Assembly: GCA_035623985.1 (NCBI GenBank)
Contig: DASPSJ010000026.1
Span: forward strand, 20,848 to 84,847
Direction: 5' to 3'
Origin: DAHUYF01 sp035623985
Lineage (GTDB): Bacteria > Pseudomonadota > Alphaproteobacteria > ATCC43930 > CGMCC-115725
DNA length: 64,000 bases
Shown: positions 25,475 to 34,347 of the stretch, in pieces
Layout of the letters: each line of letters starts with the position of its first letter
How positions within the stretch are numbered: the stretch's first letter is position 1
Notes under the pieces: model-generated
What the model was told of the DNA's origin: nothing
The model's database searches: none
Seen by the model: the letters and a program-made list of their open reading frames with translations, nothing else
Made by a program: the position numbers and the translations under genes

Positions 25475-27175
25475 ATGAGCGATCCGATCGGCCTTGCCCG
25501 CGGTCTTACCAATTATGGCGACCCGGATTTCGCGCTCTATCTCAGGCGCTCCTTTGCCAAATCCATGGGCTATTCGCAGGCCATGCTGGCAAAGTCGGTG
25601 ATCGGCATCGCCAACACCGCGAGCGGCTTCAACAATTGCCACCGGCTGGTGCCGGAGCTGATGGAGGCAGTGACGCGCGGCGTGCTGGCGGCGGGGGCGC
25701 TGCCGATGGCGTTTCCGACGATCTCGCTGGGCGAAGTGTTCCTCAACCCCACCAGCCTGATGTTCCGCAACCTCATGGCGATCGATACCGAGGAGATGAT
25801 CCGCGCCCAGCCGATGGACGCGGTGGTGCTGATCGGCGGCTGCGACAAGACGGTGCCGGCGCAGCTCATGGGCGCGGCCTCGGCCAATCTGCCGGCAATC
25901 CAGCTCGTCACCGGGCCGATGATGACCGGTCCCTGGCGCGGCGAGCGGCTCGGCGCCTGCACCGATTGCCGGCGCTTCTGGGCGCGCTTCCGCGGCGGCG
26001 AGGTGAGCCGCCAGCAGATCGAGGAGATCGAGGGCAGCCTCGCCACCACCGCCGGAACCTGCGCGGTGATGGGCACGGCGAGCACCATGGCGTCGATCGC
26101 CGAGGCGCTGGGCATGATGCTGCCGGGCACCGCGGCGATCCCCGCCGTCCATGCCGACCGGTTGCGCGCCGCTGAAGCGACCGGCGCGGCGGCGGTGGCG
26201 CTGGCGCGGCAGAAGCTTACCCCCGACCGGATCATTACGGCTAAATCGATAGACAACGCGCTGCGCGTGCTGCTGGCGATCGGCGGCTCGACCAACGCCA
26301 TCCTGCATCTTGCGGCGATCGCCGGGCGGGTCGGCATCGACATTCCGCTGGAGAAGCTCAATGCGCTCAGCGACACGACGCCGGTGCTAGTCGACCTCAA
26401 GCCGACCGGACCGCATTACATGGAGGATCTCTTCGCCGCCGGCGGCATCGGCGCCGTACTGCGCGAGCTGAAGCCGCTGCTGCATCTCGACTGCCTCACC
26501 GTCACCGGCGAGAGCCTCGGCGAGCGGCTGGCGCAGAGCGAGGGCGCCTTCGTCAACCGCGCGGTGGTGCGCCCGCTCGACGCGCCGCTGCAGCCGCAGG
26601 GCGGGCTCGTCGCGCTTTTCGGCTCGCTGGCGCCGCGCGGCGCCATCCTCAAGCGCTCGGCCGCCGATGCCCGACTGTTCGAGCGCCAGGGCCGCGCCGT
26701 GGTGTTCACCTCGCTCGAAGATCTCGCGGCGCGCATCGACGATCCCGCGCTCGAGGTGACGCCGGACGATTTCCTGGTGCTGCAGAATGCCGGCCCGACG
26801 AGCCCCTCGGCCATGCCCGAGGCCGGCTATCTGCCCATCCCCGGCAAGCTCGCGCGCGCCGGCGTCAAGGACATGGTACGCATCTCCGACGCGCGCATGA
26901 GCGGCACCGCCTACGGCACGGTGGTGCTGCATGTGACCCCCGACGCGGCGAGCGGCGGACCGCTGGCGAAGCTGCGCAGCGGCGATCTCATCCGGCTTTC
27001 GGTGAAGGAGCGGCGGCTCGACCTGCTGGTCGACGCTGCCGAGCTGGCGCGGCGATCGGTCCCGCCGCCTTTCGCGCCGGCGCGCGGCTATGCCCGGCTC
27101 TACCGCGAGCAGATCCTGCAGGCCGATCAGGGCTGCGATTTCGCTTTCCTGCGCTCCGCGCCGCCCGCGGGCTGA
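25475..27175 (+). CDS. Dihydroxy-acid / sugar-acid dehydratase (IlvD/Edd family)
   Basis: A 566-residue iron-sulfur dehydratase. Family motifs include GIANTASGFNNCH, IGGCDKTVPAQLMGA (cluster cysteine), TAGTCAVMGTASTM (cluster cysteine), AIGGSTNAILHL and the C-terminal RISDARMSGTAYGTVVLHV. The cofactor is an Fe-S cluster and the products are 2-keto acids. In IlvD itself the N-terminal cluster motif differs, so L-arabinonate- or other aldonate-type dehydratases are as likely as branched-chain synthesis. ATG 25475 has AGGAG 6 bp upstream. No sugar genes are adjacent, and a Kef-type antiporter follows by 27 bp. Confidence 0.88.
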   Translation: MSDPIGLARGLTNYGDPDFALYLRRSFAKSMGYSQAMLAKSVIGIANTASGFNNCHRLVPELMEAVTRGVLAAGALPMAFPTISLGEVFLNPTSLMFRNLMAIDTEEMIRAQPMDAVVLIGGCDKTVPAQLMGAASANLPAIQLVTGPMMTGPWRGERLGACTDCRRFWARFRGGEVSRQQIEEIEGSLATTAGTCAVMGTASTMASIAEALGMMLPGTAAIPAVHADRLRAAEATGAAAVALARQKLTPDRIITAKSIDNALRVLLAIGGSTNAILHLAAIAGRVGIDIPLEKLNALSDTTPVLVDLKPTGPHYMEDLFAAGGIGAVLRELKPLLHLDCLTVTGESLGERLAQSEGAFVNRAVVRPLDAPLQPQGGLVALFGSLAPRGAILKRSAADARLFERQGRAVVFTSLEDLAARIDDPALEVTPDDFLVLQNAGPTSPSAMPEAGYLPIPGKLARAGVKDMVRISDARMSGTAYGTVVLHVTPDAASGGPLAKLRSGDLIRLSVKERRLDLLVDAAELARRSVPPPFAPARGYARLYREQILQADQGCDFAFLRSAPPAG

Positions 27176-27202
27176 GCCGCGACGATCGGCAGCCGGGCAC
27201 AC

Positions 27203-28978
27203 ATGCCGTTCCTCTACACCTTCGTCTCGCTGCTCGCCGCCGCGGTCGTCGCCGTGCCGCTGGCGAAGCGCCTGGGACTCGGCAGCGTGCTGGGATACCT
27301 CGCCGCCGGGCTGGTCATCGGCCCCGCCGGGTTCGACCTCGTCGGCGATGTCGAGAGCGTCAGCGAGATCTCGGAGCTCGGCGTCGTCATGCTGCTCTTT
27401 CTCATCGGGCTGGAGTTGCGCCCGCAGCGGCTCTGGGTCATGCGGCGCTCCGTGCTGGGGCTCGGGGCGGTGCAGGTCGTGGTCACCGGTGCGGTTCTCT
27501 TCGCCATCGCCCGCTTGCTGTCGCTGCCCTGGCCCGCGGCGCTGGTGGTGGGGTTCAGCCTGGCGCTGTCATCGACCGCGATCGTGCTGCCGATGCTTGC
27601 CGAGCGCGAGCTGCTCACCGGCCAAGTCGGGCGCGACGGCTTCGCCGTGCTGCTGTTCCAGGACATCGCCGTCATTCCGGTGGTGGCACTGCTGCCGGTG
27701 CTCAACGGCGATTTCAGCGGGGTGACGGAGCACAGCGCCTGGCTTGCGATCCTGCGCGCGGCAGGCGCGCTGTTCATCGTCCTCGTCGGCGGCCGCTACC
27801 TGATCCGGCCGATCTTCCGCCTGGTAGAAGGCGCCAAGACGCCCGAAATCTTCACCGCCACGGCATTGGTCATCGTCGGCGGCACCGCGGCGCTGGTCAG
27901 CACCGTCGGCCTCTCCATGTCTCTCGGCGCCTTCATGGCCGGCGTGCTGCTGTCCGATTCCGAATACCGCCATGAGCTGCAAGCCGATATCGAGCCGTTC
28001 GAGGGGCTGCTGCTCGGCGTCTTCTTCATCTCCGTCGGCATGTCGACCAATCTCGACCTGCTCGCCGCCTCGCCCGGCTTCGTGCTGGCGGCCGCGGCGG
28101 GGCTGCTGCTGATCAAGGCGGCGATCTCGTTTGGACTGGCGCTCGCCGCGGGGCATGACCGGCTCAACGCCGTGCGCTTTGCGGCGGCACTGCCGCAGGC
28201 CGGCGAGTTCGGTTTCGTGCTGTTCACCGCGGCGCTGGCCGAGGGGCTGCTTTCGCCGGCGCATGCCGATCTCGCCATGCTCGTCGTCACGCTCTCCATG
28301 GTCGCGTCGCCGCCGCTCTTTGCGCTCGAGGAACGCTTCCTGGCGCCGCGCCTGGAAAAAGCGCCAGCGCGCGCCTTCGATCCGATCGACGGACCGGCGA
28401 CGCCGGTGATCATCTGCGGCTTCGGCCGCTTCGGCCAGGTGATCGGCCGCATCCTGCGCCTCAAGAAGATCGCCTTCACCGCCCTCGACAGGAATGGCGA
28501 GCAGATCGACCTGGTGCGACGCTACGGCACCGTCGCCTATTACGGCGATCCGGCGCGGCTCGACGTGCTGCGCTCGGCAAAAGCGGCGGAGGCCCGGCTG
28601 ATCGTGGTGGCGCTCGACGACGTCGCGCAATCGCTGAAGGTGGTCGAGCACGCCAGGCGGCACTTCCCCAACCTCACCATCCTGGCGCGCGCGCGCAACC
28701 GGCGCCACGCGCATCTGTTGATGGATCAGGGGGTGACGCAGATCGTGCGCGAGACCTATCATTCGAGCCTGCGGCTCACCGAGCTGGTGCTGGAGGAATT
28801 GGGCATGGATGCCGCCGAGGCGGAACGCACCGTGCGCCTTTTCCGCGAGCATGACGAACGCCTGATGATCGATCAGCACGGCATCTATGACGACGAGAAG
28901 CAGGTGATCCAGACAACGAAGCAGGCGATGGTCGAGCTCAGCGGCCTGCTCGAGGCGGACCGGGGAGCGGACCCGTGA
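27203..28978 (+). CDS. Kef-type monovalent cation:proton antiporter with RCK domain
   Basis: A 591-residue CPA2 antiporter. The N-terminal about 380 residues are a membrane domain (SVLGYLAAGLVIGPAGFDLV, ALSSTAIVLPMLAERELL, QDIAVIPVVALLPVL). They are followed by a cytoplasmic RCK/TrkA-N nucleotide-binding domain (PVIICGFGRFGQVIGRIL, GxGxxG, acidic Asp in TALDRNGEQ). The architecture is that of KefB/KefC, which expel K+ when opened by glutathione adducts of electrophiles; no KefF/KefG ancillary gene is present here. It follows the dehydratase gene by 27 bp. Confidence 0.9.
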   Translation: MPFLYTFVSLLAAAVVAVPLAKRLGLGSVLGYLAAGLVIGPAGFDLVGDVESVSEISELGVVMLLFLIGLELRPQRLWVMRRSVLGLGAVQVVVTGAVLFAIARLLSLPWPAALVVGFSLALSSTAIVLPMLAERELLTGQVGRDGFAVLLFQDIAVIPVVALLPVLNGDFSGVTEHSAWLAILRAAGALFIVLVGGRYLIRPIFRLVEGAKTPEIFTATALVIVGGTAALVSTVGLSMSLGAFMAGVLLSDSEYRHELQADIEPFEGLLLGVFFISVGMSTNLDLLAASPGFVLAAAAGLLLIKAAISFGLALAAGHDRLNAVRFAAALPQAGEFGFVLFTAALAEGLLSPAHADLAMLVVTLSMVASPPLFALEERFLAPRLEKAPARAFDPIDGPATPVIICGFGRFGQVIGRILRLKKIAFTALDRNGEQIDLVRRYGTVAYYGDPARLDVLRSAKAAEARLIVVALDDVAQSLKVVEHARRHFPNLTILARARNRRHAHLLMDQGVTQIVRETYHSSLRLTELVLEELGMDAAEAERTVRLFREHDERLMIDQHGIYDDEKQVIQTTKQAMVELSGLLEADRGADP

Positions 28979-29052
28979 GCGTCCGCGCGACGCGGTGTTG
29001 TCGCAGCGCCGGGCTCGCGCCATAAATCCGCGCCAAACCAGCGGAGGAAGCC

Positions 29053-29436
29053 ATGAAGACCTTTACGCCCGCCACCGTCGCGGCACCCGCCGGCCCCTAC
29101 AGCCACGGCGTCGAGATCGCCGGCAATGCCCGCATCCTCTACCTCGCGGGCCAGATCGGCGTCGCGCCCGACGGCACGCTGCCGGCGGATTTCGAGGGCC
29201 AGGCGGATCAATGCTGGAAGAACATCAAGGCGGTCCTCGCCGCCGCCGGCATGGGCGTGGAGAACCTGGTGAAATGCACGCATTTCCTGACGAGCCAGGA
29301 GCATGTTGCCGCCTATGGCAAGGTGCGCACGCGCCATCTCGGCGAGGCGCGGCCAGCCTCGACCTTGCTGGTCATCAGCGCGCTGGCCCGGCCGGGCATG
29401 CTAGTCGAGGTCGAGGCGATCGCCGCCAAGGGCTGA
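29053..29436 (+). CDS. RidA family reactive-intermediate deaminase
   Basis: A 127-residue YjgF/YER057c/UK114 protein. Typical features are the N-terminal PAGPYSHGVEI, the LAGQIGVAPDG loop, and the C-terminal RPGMLVEVEAIAAKG with the Arg that holds the substrate carboxylate and a conserved Glu. Family members hydrolyse imine/enamine intermediates made by PLP enzymes (known for RidA). RBS GGAGGAAG precedes ATG 29053. The next gene, a D-aminoacylase, starts 4 bp after its stop, so the pair is one unit and may act in D-amino acid breakdown. Confidence 0.92.
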   Translation: MKTFTPATVAAPAGPYSHGVEIAGNARILYLAGQIGVAPDGTLPADFEGQADQCWKNIKAVLAAAGMGVENLVKCTHFLTSQEHVAAYGKVRTRHLGEARPASTLLVISALARPGMLVEVEAIAAKG

Positions 29437-29440
29437 TCCC

Positions 29441-30907
29441 ATGGCGCGTTTCGACCTGGTGCTGCGCGGCGGACAGGTGATCGACGGCACCGGCGCCGCC
29501 GCTATCGGCGCCGACGTGGCGGTCGCCGGCGACCGCATCGCCGCCATCGGCCGCCTGCCGCCCGGCAGCGGCCGGCAAGAGATCGACGTCGCCGGCCTTG
29601 CCGTGGCGCCGGGCTTCATCGACGTCCACACCCATGACGACCGCGCGCTGCTGTCGCAGGGCGAGATGACGCCCAAGGTCAGCCAGGGCGTCACCACCGT
29701 CATCGCCGGCAATTGCGGCGTGAGCCTCGCCCCGATGCAGCCGAACCGGCCGCTGCCGCCGCCGCTCGACCTCATCGGCTCGGCCGAGCAGTTCCGCTTC
29801 CACCGATTTGCCGATTACATGGCTGCCCTCGATACCACGCCCGCCGCCACCAACGCGGCGCTGCTCGTGGGGCATTCCACATTGCGCGCCAACGCCATGG
29901 ATCAGCTCGAACGGCCGGCGAGCGAGAGCGAGATTGAAGTCATGCGCGCGCGTCTCGCCGAGGCGCTGGAGGCCGGCGCCATCGGGCTTTCGAGCGGACT
30001 CTGGTACGCGCCGGCCATCGCCGCTCCGCCGTCGGAACTGGCGGCGCTGGCGAAGACGCTTCACCCCGCGGGCGCGATCTATACCACCCATATGCGCGAC
30101 GAGCAGAGCCGCGTTCTCGACAGCCTCGAGGAGAGCTTTGCCGTCGGCCGCGAGGCCGAGGTGCCGGTGGTGATCTCGCATCACAAGGTGGCGGGAAAGC
30201 AGAATTTCGGGTTGACGCAAAAGACGCTGCCGAAGATCGCGGCGGCGATGGCAAGGCAGCCGGTCGGGCTCGACGCCTATCCCTATATCGCCTCCTCCAC
30301 CGTGCTGCGGGCGGACTATATTCCCGCGGCGCTCAAGATCCTCATCACATGGTCCAAGAGCCATCCCGAGGCGACGGGGCGCGAGCTTGCGGCGATCGCC
30401 CAGGACTGGGGCGTGAGCCAGGAAGAGGCGTGCGAGCGGCTGCAGCCCGGCGGCGCCATCTATTTCACCATGGACGAGGCCGATGTGCGCCGCGTGCTTG
30501 CCTTCGAGCACACCATGATCGGCTCGGATGGGCTGCCGCATGACGCCCATCCCCATCCCCGGCTGTGGGGCACCTTCGCCCGCGTGCTTGGCCATTACTG
30601 CCGCGAGGAGAAGCTCTTTCCGCTGGAAGAGGCGGTGCGGCGCATGACCGGACTGCCGGCGCAACGCTTCGGCCTCACCGGCCGCGGCCGGCTCGCGCCC
30701 GGCGCCTATGCCGACATTACTGTGTTCGATCCCGCGGAGATTATCGACCGCGCCACCTTCGCCGCGCCGACCGCGCCCGCCGCCGGCATCCATCTCGTGC
30801 TGGTGAACGGCACGCCGGTGTGGCGCGAGGGCGCCGCCACCGGCGCGCGGCCCGGCCGGGCGCTCCGCCGCCAGCAGATGCAGCGGGAGCGGCACGCCGC
30901 TGGCTGA
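29441..30907 (+). CDS. D-aminoacylase / N-acyl-D-amino acid deacylase
   Basis: A 488-residue amidohydrolase-superfamily enzyme. It has VAPGFIDVHTHDDRALL (metal-binding HxH), the NCGVSLAP loop, IGLSSGLWYAP, IYTTHMRDEQSRV, VVISHHKVAG and MIGSDGLPHDAHPHPRLWGTFAR (catalytic Asp). These are the features of D-aminoacylases that cleave N-acyl groups from D-amino acids, using one or two zinc ions. It is tightly coupled to ridA (4 bp) and lies near the peptide ABC transporter and the D-threonine-aldolase-like gene, suggesting a D-amino acid or peptide scavenging region. It ends 2 bp from the end of the convergent vapC. Confidence 0.92.
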   Translation: MARFDLVLRGGQVIDGTGAAAIGADVAVAGDRIAAIGRLPPGSGRQEIDVAGLAVAPGFIDVHTHDDRALLSQGEMTPKVSQGVTTVIAGNCGVSLAPMQPNRPLPPPLDLIGSAEQFRFHRFADYMAALDTTPAATNAALLVGHSTLRANAMDQLERPASESEIEVMRARLAEALEAGAIGLSSGLWYAPAIAAPPSELAALAKTLHPAGAIYTTHMRDEQSRVLDSLEESFAVGREAEVPVVISHHKVAGKQNFGLTQKTLPKIAAAMARQPVGLDAYPYIASSTVLRADYIPAALKILITWSKSHPEATGRELAAIAQDWGVSQEEACERLQPGGAIYFTMDEADVRRVLAFEHTMIGSDGLPHDAHPHPRLWGTFARVLGHYCREEKLFPLEEAVRRMTGLPAQRFGLTGRGRLAPGAYADITVFDPAEIIDRATFAAPTAPAAGIHLVLVNGTPVWREGAATGARPGRALRRQQMQRERHAAG

Positions 30908-30909
30908 AG

Positions 30910-31278
30910 CTAGAGGCGCGTCGCGGCCAAGCCCAGGTCGACGGCAACACTCCGCAGACGCTTGTCATATGTCCATAGCGCGGCACCCGCGGTCAGACTG
31001 GTCGCAGCCAGCAGATGGGCATCGACATATCCGATGCCGCGCCCGAACAGCACATGCCGCTCGATGAAGTGCAGCGCTTCCGCATCGCTCGCGACGCCGG
31101 CGCGCGGGAGGTCCGACAGCGCGCCCAGAACGAGTTCGCGCCGAACTAAATTCCCGAGAGCGAGTTCGCCGATCACGAAAGGATGCGCCAGAACCATGCC
31201 GCCTTCGAGCAGTTCGGAGAGCGCCCGGTTGCCGATGCGCAGGTGATCCACCCAAACCGACGTATCGACCAGGATCAC
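30910..31278 (-). CDS. vapC: VapC-type PIN-domain toxin
   Basis: A 122-residue PIN-domain ribonuclease. The four acidic residues that bind Mg2+ are in place: Asp5 (MILVDTSVWVDHL), Glu38 (VIGELALGN), Asp86 (GYVDAHLLA) and Asp105 (WTYDKRL). Its ATG at 31278 overlaps the antitoxin stop (ATGA), the usual toxin-second order. It lies between the D-aminoacylase and BluB genes with no other mobile features nearby. Confidence 0.93.
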   Translation of the reverse strand: MILVDTSVWVDHLRIGNRALSELLEGGMVLAHPFVIGELALGNLVRRELVLGALSDLPRAGVASDAEALHFIERHVLFGRGIGYVDAHLLAATSLTAGAALWTYDKRLRSVAVDLGLAATRL

Positions 31279-31469
31279 CGGGCGGCGCGCCGCCGCCGCG
31301 GCATCTTGACGTCAGGTTCACTGCCGCCCAGGCGCGCCAGACGGCGGGCGCTTTCACGTTCGATGAGCGCCCTGAGCGCTTCCCGGACCAAGACGGTTTT
31401 CTCACTAAGTCCGGTAAGAGTCTGTGCTTTGGCCACGAGATCGTCGTCCAGCGCGAGGGTCGTGCGCAT
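31275..31469 (-). CDS. vapB: VapB-type antitoxin
   Basis: A 64-residue antitoxin with an N-terminal ribbon-helix-helix/VapB-like motif (MRTTLALDDDLVAKAQTLTG, LVREALRALIERESARRLA) and a short basic C-terminal tail (PRRRRAAR) that presumably wraps the toxin. The open frame extends further upstream, but ATG 31469 with GGAGAG ahead matches the family start. The start is followed directly by vapC, with overlapping stop and start codons. Confidence 0.88.
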   Translation of the reverse strand: MRTTLALDDDLVAKAQTLTGLSEKTVLVREALRALIERESARRLARLGGSEPDVKMPRRRRAAR

Positions 31470-31539
31470 TTCCGAGGCTCTCCTATAGACATCAAGAATA
31501 GCATCATTTGATGCCGATTTCAATGCCCTGGCACGCCGA

Positions 31540-32172
31540 TCACCGTCGCAGCAGAAACTCCTGCCACGGCCGGCGCTGCTCCCAGCCTTCGCGCTGAAGC
31601 TCGGGGGTCGTCGTTTCGCTCTGCGGATAGCCGAGGCAGAAATAGCCGAGGAAGATCCACTCGGGCGGCACATCGAGGATGCGCGTCACGGCGGCGGGAT
31701 CGAGGATCGAGACCCAGCCAAGGCCCAAGCCTTCCGCGCGCGCCGCCAGCCAGAGCGTGTGGATCGCCATCACCGCCGAATACTCCGCCATCTCCGGCAT
31801 GGTGCGGCGGCCGAGGCCGTGGCCTTGCGCCGTGCCGCGATCGGCGAAGACGGCGAGATGCACCGGCGCCTCGTCGAGCCCGGCGAGCTTGAGGCTGGCA
31901 TAGCGCTGCGCGCGCTCGCCGGCATAGGCGCTGAGCGCCTCGGCGTTGCAGCGCGCGAAATCGGCGCGCACCGCGGCGCGCCGCTCCGCGTCCTCCACCA
32001 GCACGAAGCGCCAGGGCTGGCTCAACCCGACCGAAGGCGCGAGCGCGGCGAGCTCGAGCAAATTCTCCACCGTGCCCGGGGGCAGCCCGTCGCACCGGAA
32101 GCGCCGGACGTCGCGTCGCCAGATGATGAGGTCGCGCAGCCGCGCGCGAAAATCTTCGTCGAAGCCGGTCAT
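31540..32172 (-). CDS. bluB: 5,6-dimethylbenzimidazole synthase BluB
   Basis: A 210-residue flavin-destructase of the nitroreductase fold that turns FMNH2 and O2 into the lower ligand of vitamin B12. Matching features include IWRRDVRRFRCDGLP, LAALAPSVGLSQPWRFVLVED, MPEMAEYSAVMAIHTLWLAARAEGLGLGWVSI and FLGYFCLGYPQ. ATG 32172 overlaps the stop of the PLP-enzyme gene upstream (ATGA). No other cobalamin genes lie in the window. Confidence 0.93.
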   Translation of the reverse strand: MTGFDEDFRARLRDLIIWRRDVRRFRCDGLPPGTVENLLELAALAPSVGLSQPWRFVLVEDAERRAAVRADFARCNAEALSAYAGERAQRYASLKLAGLDEAPVHLAVFADRGTAQGHGLGRRTMPEMAEYSAVMAIHTLWLAARAEGLGLGWVSILDPAAVTRILDVPPEWIFLGYFCLGYPQSETTTPELQREGWEQRRPWQEFLLRR

Positions 32173-33308
32173 CGCTTGCCGCGCGCGTCCACCGGCCAGA
32201 TATCGACCAGCCGGTCGCCGCGCAGGACGTGATAGACGTCGTGAAGATTGACGGTGGGGTCGCAATGCGGGCTCACGCATTCGATCCGCGCGCCGAGCTG
32301 CGGCTTGGCCGCGCCCGGCGGCAGGATCAGCTTGCCGTGCTCGTCGCCGAAGAATTCATAGCGGCTGCCGGGCGGCGCTCCCGCCGCCACCTCCGGCGCC
32401 GGCCCGTCGGTGGCGAAGCATTTGAGACCGCCATCGCAGGTGACGTAGCCCGGCGCGTTGACGCTCACCACCGAAGTCGACACGAAGAGCGCGGTCTCGA
32501 AAGGGGGCGCGTTGCGCCCGTCGGCGAGCGCGCGCAGGTAATCGACGTCCATGAAGACATAGGAGCCCACCTGCAGCTCCGTGAAGACGCACGCCTCGGG
32601 ATCGAGATCGAAGGTGCCGGTGCCGCCGCCGCTGACGATCGGCACGGCGATGCCGGCGTCGCGCAGCCGCGCCAGCATGCCGCCGAGCCGGCCGGCCGCG
32701 GCAAGCGCGCGGGCGCGGCGCTCGGCGCGGACGGGGACGTGCTGAAGATTGCCGGAATAGGACTGGATGCCGCGAAAGACCAGCGCCTCGGCCGCGACGG
32801 CGGCGCGCACCAGCGCCACGAGATCCGCCTCGCTGGCGCAGCCGGTGCGGCCCTGGCCAGCGTCGAAATCGACCAGCACCTCGAGCGGCTTGCCCGCCGC
32901 CGCCGCGGCGCGGTCGAGCGCCGCGAGATTGTCGGGATGATCGACGACCACGCTCAATCCCGAAGCCGCCGCGTTGAGCGCCGTCAGCCGCGCGATCTTG
33001 GGCGGCGTCACCTGCGGCGAAGTGACGTGCAGGCCGGCAATGCCCGAGGCCGCCAGCACCTCGGCCTCACCCAAGGTGGCGCAGCAGATGCCGAGTGCGC
33101 CCGTCGCCATCTGGAGCGCGGCGATGCGCGCCGATTTATGCGTCTTGGCATGCGGGCGCAGCCCCAGGCCGGCGGCGCGGGCATGGGCCGCCATGGCGGC
33201 GATATTGCGCTCCAGCGCGTCGAGATCGAGCAGCAGCGCCGGCGTGTCGAGCGCCTGGCGGCTGCCGGGCTGGCCGATGAGCGCGGCATTGGGGCCGAGG
33301 CCGGTCAT
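32169..33308 (-). CDS. D-threonine aldolase / D-serine dehydratase-like PLP enzyme
   Basis: A 379-residue fold-type III PLP enzyme (alanine-racemase N-terminal barrel). The PLP lysine sits in LRPHAKTHKS, the phosphate-contact region in SGGGTGTFDLDPE, and the C-terminal metal site in SPHCDPTVNLHDVYHVLRGD. The His-Cys-Asp element is characteristic of D-threonine aldolases and DSD1-type D-serine dehydratases, which use a divalent metal. ATG 33308 is preferred; the frame runs further upstream without support. It overlaps bluB by ATGA and lies 31 bp after oppF. Exact D-amino acid substrate unknown. Confidence 0.88.
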   Translation of the reverse strand: MTGLGPNAALIGQPGSRQALDTPALLLDLDALERNIAAMAAHARAAGLGLRPHAKTHKSARIAALQMATGALGICCATLGEAEVLAASGIAGLHVTSPQVTPPKIARLTALNAAASGLSVVVDHPDNLAALDRAAAAAGKPLEVLVDFDAGQGRTGCASEADLVALVRAAVAAEALVFRGIQSYSGNLQHVPVRAERRARALAAAGRLGGMLARLRDAGIAVPIVSGGGTGTFDLDPEACVFTELQVGSYVFMDVDYLRALADGRNAPPFETALFVSTSVVSVNAPGYVTCDGGLKCFATDGPAPEVAAGAPPGSRYEFFGDEHGKLILPPGAAKPQLGARIECVSPHCDPTVNLHDVYHVLRGDRLVDIWPVDARGKR

Positions 33309-33339
33309 GTCGGCATCATCACCGCCGGGACGACGGAGA

Positions 33340-34347
33340 TCAACCCGCCCGTGTGGCGGCGGCACCGTCCGCCATCCGCAGATGACAGGCAACGAGACGG
33401 CCGGGCGCGACCGCGCGCAACGCTGGCTCTTCGATGCGGCAGCGCTCTTCCGCATAGGGGCAACGGGTGTGGAAACGGCAGCCGACGGGGGGATTGATCG
33501 GGCTCGGCACCTCGCCGGAAAGAATGATGCGCTTGCGCCTCGCCTCGGGATCGGGCAGCGGCACGGCCGAGAGCAGCGCCTCGGTATAAGGATGAAGCGG
33601 CGCCGAGAACAGCGCGTCCTTGGGGGCGAGCTCGACGATCTTGCCGAGATACATCACGGCGACGCGGTGGCTGATGTGCTCGACCACGGCGAGGTCATGG
33701 GCGACGAAGAGGTAGGAAAGGTGAAGCTCCTGCTGCAGGTCCCGCAGCAGGTTCACCACCTGCGCCTGGACCGAGACGTCGAGCGCGGAGACCGGCTCGT
33801 CGCAGACGATGAGGCGAGGCTCGAGCGCCAGCGCGCGGGCGATGCCGATGCGCTGGCGCTGGCCGCCGGAGAATTCATGCGGGTACCGCCTCATCGCCTC
33901 CGGGCGCAAGCCCACCTTGGCGAAAAGCTCGGCCACGCGCTCTTTGAGCGCCGCGCCGCGCATGACGCCAAAATTGACCAGCGGCTCCGCCACGATCTCG
34001 CCCGCCGAAAGGCGCGGGTTGAGCGAGGCATAGGGATCCTGGAACACCACCTGCAATTCGCGGCGATAGGGCCGCATTTCGCGCGGGCCGAGATGGTCGA
34101 TGCGCTCGCCGCGCAGCTTCACCATGCCGGCTGTGGGCTCGATCAGCTTGAGGATCGTCTTGCCCGCGGTCGACTTGCCGCAGCCGCTTTCGCCGACGAG
34201 GCCCAGCGTCTCCCCCTCGGCAATGGTGAATCCGATACCATCGACGGCATGGACCTGTCCCGCGACGCGCGCGAGCACGCCCCTGTGCACGGGGAAATAC
34301 TTCTTGAGGCCCTCGACCTCGAGCAGCGGCGGGGGCGTGGCGCTCAT
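33340..34347 (-). CDS. Peptide ABC transporter ATP-binding protein OppF/DppF
   Basis: A 335-residue ATPase with Walker A GESGCGKSTAGK, the Q-loop QDPYASLNPRL, ABC signature FSGGQRQRIGIARAL, Walker B RLIVCDEPVSALD and the H-loop VAHDL. The C-terminal oligopeptide/dipeptide extension (SPINPPVGCRFHTRCPYAEERC, with conserved cysteines) is present. ATG 34347 overlaps the stop of oppD (ATGA). It is the last gene of a five-gene transporter operon. Confidence 0.94.
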   Translation of the reverse strand: MSATPPPLLEVEGLKKYFPVHRGVLARVAGQVHAVDGIGFTIAEGETLGLVGESGCGKSTAGKTILKLIEPTAGMVKLRGERIDHLGPREMRPYRRELQVVFQDPYASLNPRLSAGEIVAEPLVNFGVMRGAALKERVAELFAKVGLRPEAMRRYPHEFSGGQRQRIGIARALALEPRLIVCDEPVSALDVSVQAQVVNLLRDLQQELHLSYLFVAHDLAVVEHISHRVAVMYLGKIVELAPKDALFSAPLHPYTEALLSAVPLPDPEARRKRIILSGEVPSPINPPVGCRFHTRCPYAEERCRIEEPALRAVAPGRLVACHLRMADGAAATRAG